64,000 nt of DNA from Alloscardovia theropitheci. GTDB taxonomy: Bacteria > Actinomycetota > Actinomycetes > Actinomycetales > Bifidobacteriaceae. Shown piece after piece: positions 1-9,336 of this stretch. Each line of letters starts with the position of its first letter. Positions within the stretch are counted from its first letter, which is position 1. Location of the stretch: contig NZ_RXLP01000017.1 in NCBI RefSeq assembly GCF_004332295.1, forward strand, positions 1 through 64,000, written 5' to 3'. A program made the position numbers and the translations under genes. Below the pieces are notes generated by a model, which saw only the letters and a program-made list of their open reading frames with translations, ran no database searches and was not told where the DNA came from.

Positions 1-73
1 GGACTTTACTGACTGGGGTGGGGTGGTTTCTAGTGGTGGTTGCAACATTGCTTACTTTTGTGTGGTTTTATTT

Positions 74-304
74 TAGCAGTACATGGTGTTTTTTTATGTT
101 CATTAATGAGTTCGAGTATTTTCTCGATAGGACGCTTCCACCCTAGGGTTTACGGGGCCGATCGTTAAGTTCTTCTGCTACAGTATCCAAGTAATCTTCC
201 GAATAAACACTCATATCAAGCACGCGAGCAACATATTTATACCCATATCCTTGAGCAAACAAGCTGAAAGCCTGCCGTCTCACACTCTTACTATCTACGT
301 TCAC
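74..304 (-). pseudogene. Degraded transposase remnant
   Basis: A short minus-strand frame starts with GTG at 304, after an AGGAG box, and stops at 143. It encodes about 53 residues. The first 35 look like the helix-turn-helix start of an IS3-type OrfA (RRQAFSLFAQGYGYKYVARV). The last part reads LDTVAEELNDRPRK, which is typical of the C-terminus of IS30-type DDE transposases. If one base is added after the RPRK codons the frame continues as TLGWKRPIEKILELINEH, the expected IS30 ending. I read this as a deletion or fusion product of two transposase genes that also carries a frameshift. The sequence toward position 25 (minus strand reading TGTTGCAACCACCACTAG) may be the old element end. The family call is from memory of motifs only. 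Confidence 0.55.
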
Positions 305-473
305 GGAGGTCTCCTATTCCCACCTCCAAAAAACGGGGAACAGTTTACAAGTAGGGGGATATCAAATAGGTAGTAGATTCATTCATAGTTAAGATTAAAT
401 TCGCAGAGATAAGTTAGAGACAATATCATATGACTCGAAGTAAGAACATCAGAATAGTCATAGATTTGTTCTT

Positions 474-532
474 ACTATTGCTGACTAATGTTGTCACAGA
501 TTCGTTGTGTGACAACATTAGTCAGCAATAGT
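474..532. repeat. Perfect palindrome, 25-bp arms, 9-nt loop
   Basis: Positions 474-498 and 508-532 are exact reverse complements separated by 9 nt. There is no T-run on either side, so it is not a textbook Rho-independent terminator. It lies in the gene-free stretch 305-663 between the transposase remnant and the membrane protein gene. It could be a bidirectional transcription stop, a cruciform-forming insertion-element end, or a small mobile palindrome. I see no gene in 305-663. Confidence 0.7.
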
Positions 533-663
533 GTTTATTATACCTAAATAGGGTTGAGTCGAGTAGGTTAGAAGTATCATTTAACGAATATAATAGCTTG
601 AGTGTTGTTACTCTTACTATAAACAAGGGATTACTTTACTAATCTAAAAGATGAAACCATTCT

Positions 664-1590
664 TTAGTTTATCGTGAAGATTTTCCTTATAGCATCGGCC
701 AACAATTTTTTAGATTTTGGTACACCAAGCAAAGTTATGATAATAATGAATAAAAGCGTAGCAGGGAATATTTTGATTAGACCCTGTAGGATTAAGCTAT
801 CATTCAAATTCATTGGAACTTGATCTTGTAATTCAATGGTAGGTAGGCATATGTGATACCTCTCTTCTAGGGCTAGTGTAAAAAATAAACAAATTTCGTA
901 TAATAATATACTGAATCTCACCTGTACTAGTTTCGCTCTATTGAGTGGAGTTTCTTTTATCGTTAATGAGGTAATTTTTGAAACTAATAGTACTAAATTA
1001 TCGAAGGTTAATGTGAAAGTGCTCAATGCGACCAATGCGGCAACCATCTCGGTAGAGTTAGTGTTAACAGTCCCTAGAAAAAGGAAAATAAGTAAACCTA
1101 TGATCAAGGGGATAACGCTTATTTGTAATAATTTTAAAAAAACCTTTACGGAATAACAGAACGAGATTAAAGTCAAGAGTAGAGAAATTATTGATAAGAG
1201 TAGGGAAATCTTTGGTGATTGTTCTATCTTGGAAGCGTGAGCAACAGCTTGAAGGTAACTACTACAGAACATCCAATACATGACAATGGTGGCTCCTCTA
1301 ATTGCTAGTGCGGAATTTTCATGACTACCTTTGTGTTTGCTCCAATTGACTTGAAACACTCTATCGAGACAAATCATAATTATGGACCATATGAGAGGAA
1401 TAATGAAAGGTATCCATACGCGAAAATAAATATCCACTGACTTAAGAAGTGGAACCAGTTTCTGGGTAAATAGTAAAAATACAAAGAATATATCGATAAG
1501 TGTTGAGAAAAGAATTGTAACAAACAAATATATATTCCCTTTAATCCACATACAGAAACGGGATACTTGCTTAGACAGTTTATCTTTCAT
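664..1590 (-). CDS. Polytopic membrane protein, unknown function
   Basis: The protein has 308 residues from the ATG at 1590. I preferred this start because a GAGAAG box lies about 7 nt upstream; an in-frame ATG at 1632 has no visible ribosome binding site and would add 14 residues. Roughly eight hydrophobic segments are visible, including one near the N-terminus (FVTILFSTLIDIFFVFLLF) and one near the C-terminus (FPATLLFIIIITLLGV). The loops are short and there are no recognisable catalytic or nucleotide-binding motifs. I do not recognise the family. No neighbour shares its strand, and it sits beside transposase debris, so it may be accessory or horizontally acquired. Codons are AT-rich compared with the dextranase genes. 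Confidence 0.6.
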   Translation of the reverse strand: MKDKLSKQVSRFCMWIKGNIYLFVTILFSTLIDIFFVFLLFTQKLVPLLKSVDIYFRVWIPFIIPLIWSIIMICLDRVFQVNWSKHKGSHENSALAIRGATIVMYWMFCSSYLQAVAHASKIEQSPKISLLLSIISLLLTLISFCYSVKVFLKLLQISVIPLIIGLLIFLFLGTVNTNSTEMVAALVALSTFTLTFDNLVLLVSKITSLTIKETPLNRAKLVQVRFSILLYEICLFFTLALEERYHICLPTIELQDQVPMNLNDSLILQGLIKIFPATLLFIIIITLLGVPKSKKLLADAIRKIFTIN

Positions 1591-2014
1591 TGTTTTCTTC
1601 TCACTCTTGTACCTAATCTCAAAAATATGCATTAAAAAATATTCTGGGTAGTTAGAAAATGAGTTATAAAATCATTCAATAAAGAGATGCTTTTTATAAC
1701 CCACTCTTTTGTTTACTTTACTCGGTTACATGACAGATACTATGTTTAACGAGTACCGGAGTCTGAAAATGTAGCATCTTTGAAAATTCGATTGCATAAT
1801 GTGGAGCATTCTCCAAGTAGAGTTCTTGGTACATAAACAAACTGTAGCTATGCGAGTAAACCCACTGAAACAATCTAACTATCCGAAACCGATAAAAATT
1901 TCATCCATAGGAATAAAAAATTGTATTTCTTGATAATTCCTCTTGATAACTCCATCCACTCCCTCAAGCAAACACGCGCGAGATTACCGCGCTAACACCA
2001 TACTCCATCTGTAT

Positions 2015-2047
2015 TGCATGTCTTGCAGTCGTTTTGCAAGACATGCA
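2015..2047. promoter_or_regulatory. 13-bp inverted repeat upstream of first dextranase gene
   Basis: The arms TGCATGTCTTGCA and TGCAAGACATGCA are perfect and separated by 7 nt. They end 62 bp before the ATG at 2110. This is either an operator for a dimeric regulator or an RNA hairpin in the leader. It does not match the 19-bp palindrome of the lacI/GH13 promoters, although both contain TTGCA/TTGCG-like half sites. The remaining gene-free stretch 1591-2014 shows only a weak imperfect hairpin near 1658-1705 and nothing else that I can support. Confidence 0.5.
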
Positions 2048-2109
2048 TTCATGTTTTAATAGAGGGGTTCATTTTGTAGAGAGGGAATAACTTTCTTAGG
2101 GAGAGACGA

Positions 2110-5100
2110 ATGACACATATTTCTGATGATTCTATAGTCAGAAAGAAGGAAAAAAGGAAGATTATATTAATTGTGCTTGCAGCAGTTGTAGCTGTTGCTA
2201 TCTTGGCTGGGACAGCTATATGGGGGATAAGCGCGATTAATTCAACGAATGATTCTGCTAGCACGTCTGCAGATGGTACGGTAACTAGTACCACTCAGTA
2301 CCAGTCTTCATCTGCAGTTCAGAATAATCAGAGTACTCACGATAATTCGAGCCCAACGAATACCGAACATACTGATCCTGTTCCAAGCTCACCACAAGCT
2401 GACAGTGCACAAGATTCCTCGTCTGCAGATGCTACTCAAAGCGAGAAATCGCAAGGTTCGGGCAGTTCAAATCGCTCAAATAATTCGAATAGCTCAGCAG
2501 ATACTTCTGGCAGCAACTCAGATCGCTCTCACCACTCTCAAACTCAAGGTGATACTAGCAACCATTCTGATTCATCAAGCTCTCACACGAGTTCGGATTC
2601 GGATAAGAGTCAGCCAGAAAAGCATGAGCAGCAATCGCAAGACCCAAAAACTGACGATGAGAAGACCGACTCCGCAGCTTCAACATCCCCAGCAGACCCT
2701 GTCGTCTGGAATTACGGCTCTCACGCGGTCAAAGATGCACAAAACACGCTCGCTGATGATCAAGTGCGCCAGTCGCCGTTCTATTCGGTACAGGTGCGAA
2801 ACGATGCGTCGACAGACGACAAGACCAAGACTCCTCAGTCTTTCGACTCCTTCACATACCTTTCTATCCCTCGCGGCGGTCTTGGCAAAGTTGGCTACAC
2901 TAGCGATGATGGCGCTGAATTTGCAGCGGATAACGGTTTTACGATGAGTTGGTCTAGCTTTGTGTATTCGCATGATGTGTGGGTTAATGTTTCACTCGAT
3001 ACGGGTGCGAAGATTTCGAGCGTAGACGATGTAACGATTCGCCCTACGACTCTTAATTTCCAGAAGAAACTGGTTAACGACCATACTATTGCTATTAAGA
3101 TCCCGTTTAGCGCGGACGGTTATCGTTTCTCTGTAGAATTTGCTCCGGAGCAAACCGATGTGTATGCAAACGGTGCTGGCGGTGCGGTGACGAAATATTC
3201 AACGGCATCGAACAAAGACGAACAGCTGGCTAATGCTCACGATTACATCGAAACCGAACCTCGAAATTCCATGATGATTTTCGCGCAGCCAGAAGTCAAG
3301 GGCACTGAGGAAGGTGCGAAGACCATTCCAACTGAAACCTCTGGTAAGACTCTTACTGTCGAACCAGGCGAGTTCCCGAAGACTATTGCTGATGATATCG
3401 AAATCATTTATCTTAAAGCTGGCGTTCATTGGATGGGCGCGAAACGTCAAGCAGAGTTTCCTGCAAGTGTGCGTTGGGTGTATTTCGAACCGGGAGCATA
3501 TCTTAAAGGCGCGCTCAAATTTGAGGGAAATCGTGACGTGACGAATTACAAAATAACTGGTTATGGTGTACTCTCCACTGAGCAGTACGGTTATGAAACG
3601 TCTACAACCCACGGTTTTACTCACCGACCAGACAGTGATAACAATTGCTGGGATTCGTGTGTGAAGCCAATGCGTTTCTCTTCAGAAAACGTTCCTCAAA
3701 AGCTTGATCTTCAAGGTATTACGGTAAAAGAGCCGTCATATCACTCTTTTGTGCAATACGGTTACGATGATTTTGCTCTCGATGTGCGAAATTACCAGCA
3801 AGTCGGCGCATGGTACTGGCAAACCGACGGTCTCGAGCTGTATAAAGGCTCGACCATGAAGAACACCTTCATTCATGCAAATGATGATGCCGTCAAGCTC
3901 TACCATGATGATGTTACCGCGAAAAATACCGTCATTTGGAAGAACGAGAATGGCCCTGTCTTCCAATGGGGTTGGGTCGGTCGAAATATCAATAATGTTC
4001 GCGTCGAAAACACAGACATCATCCATAACCGCATGTATTGGGGTGGTAATTCGAACTCCGGTGTCTTTAACTCTGCAGGGGACTTGTGGGGTGGCTCTCA
4101 CGAGGAAAGCCCATCGCCGAACTGGCTCGTCCAGAATATGACTTTCAAAAATACGCGAGTCGAGGGTGCGCTGAACTGTGGTATAAACATTGATAATCAA
4201 GGTTCCGCCAAGAACATTACCATTGACGGTTTCTATGTGGATAAATGGAATGGGCAGAGCAAAGATTTGCAACGTTCAAGACTGACCATGGCTTCAAACC
4301 GTTTTGGGCAAAAAGGGCAATTCGGCGACGAGCATAGTAACGGATTAACTATTCGAAATTATTTCGTTGGTGGTCAAGGAATTAGCCTTGACGATGGCAA
4401 CTGGCAGGCTGATCAGCTCGGTCGATTGAACTTCGATGCTTCTTTGTGGGGCAAATGGAGCGTGGATTACGATAAGAGCGTTGCGACCAAGCCAACTGTA
4501 GAAGTTAGCGGCTTAGGCGATGGACAGGTAGTCGATTCGCGAAACGTGACGATTCAAGGAACGGTTAGCGGTGCGCGGAATGTCACAGTTATCGTTAACG
4601 GTGAAGCAATTCCAGCAGTTATTGCAGATGGAAAATTCTCAGCTCGCGTACATTTTGCGCGTACCAATAATTCTGTACGAGTTGTAGCGACGAACGTACT
4701 AGGGGAAAATGCTCAGAAGGTTCTCACTCTCGTTTCCTATGGAGAAAAGCTCGGCTCAATGACTGACAGAGAGGGCGATGACAACGGTCCAGGCTCGTAC
4801 GAGTATCCGCTTGACTCGGCGTTTACCAAAGGCAACTTTGATATGACCGAGTTCACAGCTTACGCTGATGGAGACCATTACGACTTCACAACGACCATGG
4901 CCACAGATATTACGAATCCTTGGAATGGTAACGGTATCTCGACTCAGCAGCTCAATATTTATTTGCGCGATGGTGAGGCTGTTGATACGGGTATCGTGCC
5001 GCTACGTGAGGGAACGCAATCGTATGTCCAAGGCGCTTGGAATTACGTCATTGTCGTTGATGGTCGTTTTAACCCAGGAGTGTATGATGCGCAGGGGAAG

Positions 5101-5499
5101 AAAATTGGCGATATTGAGATAGCAGTACAGGGCAAACGACTTACTGCTCGTGTCGCTAAGACGGTCTTGGGTAAATTTGATGTGAAGGATGCCAAATATC
5201 AGGTATCGATGTATTCGTCAGTGGAGAGTGATGCTGGCCTAGGAAATATTCGCCCAATCTTTTCTGCAGAATGTGTAGCTGGTCGAGCAGAGGGGTGCGA
5301 TAACGGATGGCTTAAGTACTATCGCTTTTGTGGGGCAAAGGGTAATTATTTGCACGATAACCCATACAATACCGATCATACGGCTTCGAACGCGCTGGAT
5401 ATTTTTGTCGGTAATGAGAAGCGAAACGGTACGCAAGCTGAAATTATGAGTTTGGATCATGATAAAGTTCTCTTCCCATATCTGAAGCTGGAGAGGTAG
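2110..5499 (+). CDS. GH49 dextranase, membrane-anchored (paralogue 1)
   Basis: The product (1129 residues) should cut alpha-1,6 linkages in dextran outside the cell. A short basic N-terminus (KKEKRK) precedes a membrane segment at about 18-42. A roughly 150-residue Ser/Asp/Thr-rich linker follows to about 195. The GH49 N-terminal beta-sandwich begins at PVVWNYGSH, then comes the beta-helix catalytic domain. The three GH49 acidic residues are Asp573 (in WQTDG) and Asp592-Asp593 (in HANDD). Their spacing of 19 and 20 matches Asp376/395/396 of the Penicillium enzyme. About 800-875 looks like the Ig-like glucodextranase B domain, and 880-1129 (GDDNGPGSYEYP onward) like glucodextranase domain C. 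There is no LPXTG motif, so the N-terminal segment is probably the anchor. The start has an AGGGAGAG box. The gene is cut off from the other dextran genes by the 5.5-9.4 kb island. Confidence 0.9.
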   Translation: MTHISDDSIVRKKEKRKIILIVLAAVVAVAILAGTAIWGISAINSTNDSASTSADGTVTSTTQYQSSSAVQNNQSTHDNSSPTNTEHTDPVPSSPQADSAQDSSSADATQSEKSQGSGSSNRSNNSNSSADTSGSNSDRSHHSQTQGDTSNHSDSSSSHTSSDSDKSQPEKHEQQSQDPKTDDEKTDSAASTSPADPVVWNYGSHAVKDAQNTLADDQVRQSPFYSVQVRNDASTDDKTKTPQSFDSFTYLSIPRGGLGKVGYTSDDGAEFAADNGFTMSWSSFVYSHDVWVNVSLDTGAKISSVDDVTIRPTTLNFQKKLVNDHTIAIKIPFSADGYRFSVEFAPEQTDVYANGAGGAVTKYSTASNKDEQLANAHDYIETEPRNSMMIFAQPEVKGTEEGAKTIPTETSGKTLTVEPGEFPKTIADDIEIIYLKAGVHWMGAKRQAEFPASVRWVYFEPGAYLKGALKFEGNRDVTNYKITGYGVLSTEQYGYETSTTHGFTHRPDSDNNCWDSCVKPMRFSSENVPQKLDLQGITVKEPSYHSFVQYGYDDFALDVRNYQQVGAWYWQTDGLELYKGSTMKNTFIHANDDAVKLYHDDVTAKNTVIWKNENGPVFQWGWVGRNINNVRVENTDIIHNRMYWGGNSNSGVFNSAGDLWGGSHEESPSPNWLVQNMTFKNTRVEGALNCGINIDNQGSAKNITIDGFYVDKWNGQSKDLQRSRLTMASNRFGQKGQFGDEHSNGLTIRNYFVGGQGISLDDGNWQADQLGRLNFDASLWGKWSVDYDKSVATKPTVEVSGLGDGQVVDSRNVTIQGTVSGARNVTVIVNGEAIPAVIADGKFSARVHFARTNNSVRVVATNVLGENAQKVLTLVSYGEKLGSMTDREGDDNGPGSYEYPLDSAFTKGNFDMTEFTAYADGDHYDFTTTMATDITNPWNGNGISTQQLNIYLRDGEAVDTGIVPLREGTQSYVQGAWNYVIVVDGRFNPGVYDAQGKKIGDIEIAVQGKRLTARVAKTVLGKFDVKDAKYQVSMYSSVESDAGLGNIRPIFSAECVAGRAEGCDNGWLKYYRFCGAKGNYLHDNPYNTDHTASNALDIFVGNEKRNGTQAEIMSLDHDKVLFPYLKLER

Positions 5500-5544
5500 G
5501 AGCTTAGAATATTTCGCTGGGTTCAGTTGGGTGAAATTGCCTCG

Positions 5545-5655
5545 ATTTATCATCTTTTGGGTAAAACGGGTCATAATTGAGAACGCGACTGGGTATTTCG
5601 AGCTGAAAATGGTGCCGAAATGCCCAAAAGGTTACAAATATTGAGTCGAGCAGAA
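5545..5655. repeat. Intergenic inverted-repeat element, family I, copy 1
   Basis: The element of about 110 bp starts near CATCTTTTGGGTAAAACGGG and ends near CCGAAATGCCCAAAAGG. The two ends are imperfect inverted repeats of each other. It is most similar to copy 2 (9337-9447) and lies in the same orientation. Related copies are at 25252-25345 and 47592-47690. It has no coding capacity. It resembles a MITE or REP-like element. Confidence 0.75.
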
Positions 5656-5808
5656 AATAGGCGCATATGGATAAGACTAAAGAGCTAAAGGGTAATTGCA
5701 GAAGATTCGTTTTGAAATAAAGCTCGAAATCTGAGGTATGAGTGTACCTGTAAAGCAAGCTCTAAATCCAAGTAATGAAAGTAAAAGTCGGAGGCTGATA
5801 GCAAACAC

Positions 5809-5857
5809 AAAAGGAGCTGTGTGAGAAAATGAGTCTTTTCCCACACAGCTCCTTTTT
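5809..5857 (+). terminator. Rho-independent terminator
   Basis: AAAAGGAGCTGTGTG at 5809-5823 pairs with CACACAGCTCCTTTT at 5842-5856, and the right arm runs into a T-run. It is about 310 bp after the first dextranase stop and can end that transcript. The symmetric A/T tails mean it may also work for minus-strand transcription from the DUF4145 gene. Confidence 0.85.
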
Positions 5858-6002
5858 ACTGTGTTAACTTGTAGTGTTCTTTATGCGGATATAGAACCTT
5901 AGTAAGGTTGCTCATGCGGTAGGCATTGGGGTATAGGGGGAATAGATTCAGATATTGTCCCGCTGCTATTTGTTAGTGGGTGTTGTCCATACGTACTAGG
6001 AA

Positions 6003-6656
6003 CTATGTTTCCTCGTTGTGTTCTTTTCTCTGGAGTCTTCGCTCTTTTAACGCTGCAAGTTGTTCTGGTTGCTGATAGACATAGTCGATAATAATATCCA
6101 TGAGATCAAGAATATCTTTGGCATCGTCTTCGTCTACTGGCTGGGTGAAATCTCCATGCGCCATTTCGTTCCCAAAGTAACGTATCTCATTTGCTTGTTC
6201 AGTAACGAGTGACGACATGTTTGTTTCCTGTGAGAGCTTCTCGATTTTATTCGCAAGGCTTCCCTTTTCGATGTGGTGCTGTTTACATATTGCCTCAAGT
6301 GCACTTCTCGCCATGAGTATACAGGCTCTATAGCTTCTAATGCTAAAGCAGGAGTATGCTTCGCTAGCTGCGCTTGATATAGCTTCAGGCACATTTTTAT
6401 ACTCTTTTCCATATGGGAAATCGGGATACCATTGAATTATTCGGATTCCTCCTGCTTCTATAAAATCTGGAGCAGAGAATGAATAGTCGTACTCGGGGAC
6501 TAGCGGTTCAGTAACTGCAATATTTGGTGCATTACAGTTATCGCACTTGCATGCAACTATCCGAACGTTTTGTTCATCTGTTTCAATCTTGTAGGCAGGC
6601 GCATATTGTGTCATATGTGATGCTGTTCTACATGTCCAGCATATTCTTGTTACCAT
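6003..6656 (-). CDS. DUF4145 domain protein with N-terminal zinc-ribbon motif
   Basis: The product has 217 residues. Two CxxC pairs near the N-terminus (CWTC at 6-9, then CDNC) look like a zinc ribbon. The C-terminal two thirds matches the DUF4145 pattern: SYRACILMARSALEAICKQH, a Lys-rich helix, then the EIRYFGNEMAHG motif followed by an Asp/Glu-rich stretch. DUF4145 is HEPN-like and is often found alone or fused to restriction or other defence proteins; its biochemical role is not settled. No partner gene is adjacent. The closest same-strand gene is the Abi-family gene 290 bp upstream, and nothing recognisable lies in the gap 6657-6947. With that gene it makes a small accessory island inside the dextran region. 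A defence role is inference. Confidence 0.75.
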   Translation of the reverse strand: MVTRICWTCRTASHMTQYAPAYKIETDEQNVRIVACKCDNCNAPNIAVTEPLVPEYDYSFSAPDFIEAGGIRIIQWYPDFPYGKEYKNVPEAISSAASEAYSCFSIRSYRACILMARSALEAICKQHHIEKGSLANKIEKLSQETNMSSLVTEQANEIRYFGNEMAHGDFTQPVDEDDAKDILDLMDIIIDYVYQQPEQLAALKERRLQRKEHNEET

Positions 6657-6947
6657 ACCTTTATTGTACCTTTTAACACGAGTAATGAAATGAGCTGAGA
6701 AAAAGTAAACTACTCATTTTCCCGAATGGCTTAACTACTATGATAAATGTTTCATTTTATTATGCTGGGAGATGTGGGCGCAATTTTGGTTAACTTACAA
6801 CTTTGATATTAAATACGAAAGAGACTAACATTGTCTGATGCGTGTTTACATGGTTGAGATGTGTAACGGGTAAGGTGTTGCACTGCTGTTGTGATAATGC
6901 ATCCGCACATAATTGATGGATATTCGCAAGGGAACGTGTGTGTGACA

Positions 6948-7904
6948 TTAGTGTTTTTTAGGTTCTCTCGCCTTTTCATACCATTGTTTGTAGTTGTCCA
7001 TATTATCTATTCCCATTTGCTTGAGAACATGATTAAAACAGTATGGATTTTTGGATGTTTTCTTGCACAGGTTAGTGAGTAATGCTTCTATCTTTTTAAG
7101 AAATTCTAAGTATTCTGACTTGTCAATAATTAAATTAAAATCTTTAATAAGTTGGAATACTTTTTCGTTTGCAGTTAATGGTTGAGCACAATAGAGTCGT
7201 TCGTCATGTGCACATATATTTCTGAATTCTCTTATTCGTGTATAAACCGAATCAAGCTTTTTGGAATCTATGGTTATCGGCGTCTTGTGGGATTGATTAT
7301 AGAGCTTCGTATATGTCTGAGCGATTTCACCTCTAACATCTTTTGTTTGTGACTTGAAGAACCATGTTGTTTGGCCTAAAGTTAGATTGTTTGACAGAAC
7401 CCAGAGTGGGACTTCTCCGTCGTGCCTAGTGATGCAATGCTGTATGTAGGATTTTATTCTTTCTGGGTGCTTTGTGGCGGGACTATTATTAGCAATTATG
7501 CGATGGAAATCAGCTATTAATCCATGTACTTTTGCTTTTGGATTGTAGTAGCTGCTGTCAAGATATGCGTTTTTTATATTCGGATATTTTTTAGTAAAGT
7601 GGTATGCACATGTTGTTCGTAAAACTGCTTCTGCTTTTGTAGTAGCTATGAATATCGTACTTCGTAGTTCTCTATCAAATTTAAATAATTGATAGATATC
7701 TTCGAATTCTGTTCCTTCTTTGAATTTATCTTCTTTTGCATTAGCACTTTCGTTTACTAGAAAAGGATCCTTATAGCCATTGATGATGCTGTAGTAGCCT
7801 TCTCGTTGGAGCCTGCGTTTAGCTATACCTTCGTTACTGAATTTTATGTTCCGTCTTTTTAATATTTGTATCTGTTGTTCTGTTGTCGTGAAAGGTTTAT
7901 GCAT
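6948..7904 (-). CDS. Abi family (Abi_2, AbiD/AbiF-type) abortive infection protein
   Basis: The protein has 318 residues from the ATG at 7904 (MHKPFTTTEQQIQILKRRNI), chosen because AAAGGGGG lies 5 nt upstream and Abi proteins normally begin this way. In-frame ATGs at 7907, 7928 and 7946 are alternatives. Family hallmarks are KFSNEGIAKRRLQREGYYSI, the YQLFKFDRELRSTIF segment, PLWVLSNNLTLGQTTWF, and the HEPN-type motif FRNICAHDERLY with the Arg and His expected for an RNase of this fold. Members of the family cause abortive infection or growth arrest after phage attack, probably by RNA cleavage. A strong inverted repeat stands just before the start (7928-7971) and may be an RNA partner. The gene is AT-rich and is isolated on its strand. 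Confidence 0.85.
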   Translation of the reverse strand: MHKPFTTTEQQIQILKRRNIKFSNEGIAKRRLQREGYYSIINGYKDPFLVNESANAKEDKFKEGTEFEDIYQLFKFDRELRSTIFIATTKAEAVLRTTCAYHFTKKYPNIKNAYLDSSYYNPKAKVHGLIADFHRIIANNSPATKHPERIKSYIQHCITRHDGEVPLWVLSNNLTLGQTTWFFKSQTKDVRGEIAQTYTKLYNQSHKTPITIDSKKLDSVYTRIREFRNICAHDERLYCAQPLTANEKVFQLIKDFNLIIDKSEYLEFLKKIEALLTNLCKKTSKNPYCFNHVLKQMGIDNMDNYKQWYEKAREPKKH

Positions 7905-7927
7905 CATTGCCCCCTTTTCTTTATGCA

Positions 7928-7990
7928 TTAGAGCCACTCTATACAAGTTACTTGCTCTAGAGTGGCTCTAACGAACCGGACACCGCCCGG
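7928..7990 (-). ncRNA. Candidate structured RNA in leader of the Abi gene
   Basis: TTAGAGCCACTCTA (7928-7941) and TAGAGTGGCTCTAA (7958-7971) are perfect 14-bp arms around a 16-nt loop. A GC-rich CCGG...CCGG segment at 7976-7990 flanks the hairpin and may form another small stem. The hairpin ends about 24 nt before the Abi start codon. Conserved structured RNAs (the abiF RNA motif) are known next to abiF-type genes, so this could be such an RNA or an attenuator controlling toxin dosage. I cannot confirm the match to the published covariance model. Confidence 0.45.
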
Positions 7991-8833
7991 CTTAATCACA
8001 TTTCTATCGTATCATTTAGTTTTTTAGACACGCCAAGTGCGCTTTCGTTCATGGTTTGTTTGTCTTTAGAGAGTATATAACATAAAGTATCTCTTTTAGT
8101 AGTATTATGCATGCTTGGTCTTATGCTGTCTTACGGGCTAATAACAGGAGCAAGCATGCTAATCGATGGTCTGTTTCATTTTTGTGCCTGCATACAATAT
8201 TCTATATAGTACTGAGATAGATTACATGGATTAGCTCTTTATTCGCTTTAGATGGATATCGTCCGTATGAGCTTGTTGAAGAGTGCGAATATATCCTGAC
8301 AAATTTATTTCGTTTAAAAAAGGTCAAATACTGTTCGTGCGACACTATTCGCGTCACCAAATATATTTTTATTTTACCTACTTATCTAAATTAGCTACGG
8401 CTTAGTAACAATTCTGCTCTGTTTGAGTTTAGAAAGTTTGAATTTAGACTCGTATAGATGACTGAGGTAATGAGTTATGGTTGTCTGCGTATATACATTC
8501 TCAGCACAGAGAGCATGATTATTGTGTAATTGGATTATTTATGAAGTTTTTCTCTTTCTGTATAGATAAATTATTGTGAGATGGAATAAGCCCGATATAT
8601 ATGGATGCATGGTTACTGATATGTGTTAGCCACTGTTTAGTCGTCTAAAAGAAACTGTTAACGGATACATAGGCTGGCACAGTGCAAAACGAATCTATGA
8701 ATGACTTAAGATTCTAAATTCAGTAGGTTACTGACGTACCTCGAATTGTGAGACGGAATCAAACCAGTCTAGCAACTCCTCACCACTTCAATTCTTGCAC
8801 ACCACTACATGTTTTACACTGTACAACGTTATC
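7991..8833. other. Gene-free accessory stretch
   Basis: There is no credible open frame on either strand. The only structure I can support is GCATGCTTG (8109-8117) matched by CAAGCATGC (8151-8159), a 9-bp inverted repeat with a 33-nt loop. The AT-rich, gene-poor character fits decayed accessory DNA. Confidence 0.4.
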
Positions 8834-9096
8834 TCAAGCGATGTGGCAATCGGTAAGATTATCTTTACTCGTTCCTACGCATGATAGAACGGATAAATCT
8901 TCTTGGATGAGAAAGTAGTTACCGTCTATGTTGTACTGGCTTAAATCGAACGTTATATTATTACCTTCGATTGTGAGCCCAGCGTGTGGCTGCACTTCGT
9001 AACCATTAATTATTTGCGAAGCGCTAGCCGTTTGCGGTATGGTCAGAGTGAGCACTATGAGAGCGGCACTTATCGCGCCTATTTTTTTCCTTTCAT
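8834..9096 (-). pseudogene. Small secreted protein gene with poly-A frameshift
   Basis: A good start is at 9096 (ATG preceded by TTGGAGAAGATC). The frame reads MKGKK and then hits TAG, because an A-run of seven lies at about 9082-9088. With eight A residues the frame would continue into GAISAALIVLTLTIPQTASA, a classic signal peptide. Mature sequence of about 60 residues follows, with two Cys near the end (VLSCVGTSKDNLTDCHIA). The intact product would be about 86 residues and exported. As read, the gene is off. Options are true pseudogene, phase variation by slipped-strand change in the homopolymer, or a sequencing error. I do not recognise the mature protein. Confidence 0.55.
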
Positions 9097-9336
9097 GATC
9101 TTCTCCAATGAAGTGTGTGAATTATTTGTGGGGTAAGAGGAAAGAATTAAGTAAATAAATATAGCAACGAACAAATATAACGTAATGATTGCTTAAAACT
9201 CTTCTCTTGCAATGTATTATAGCGCGATTTATTTGGGGTGGCAATGAAAAGCGCTCGACGCGATAAGTGAGGAGGGAATTATTTGCGCGCAATCGTGAGA
9301 ATGAAATGAGAATGAAAAATGAGCGATGATACCCGG

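Noticed and set aside
2049-5499. LPXTG-type wall anchoring of the dextranases
   Set aside because: All three end in plain sequence (KLER, TLAK, GLAR) without sorting motif, hydrophobic tail or Arg/Lys end.
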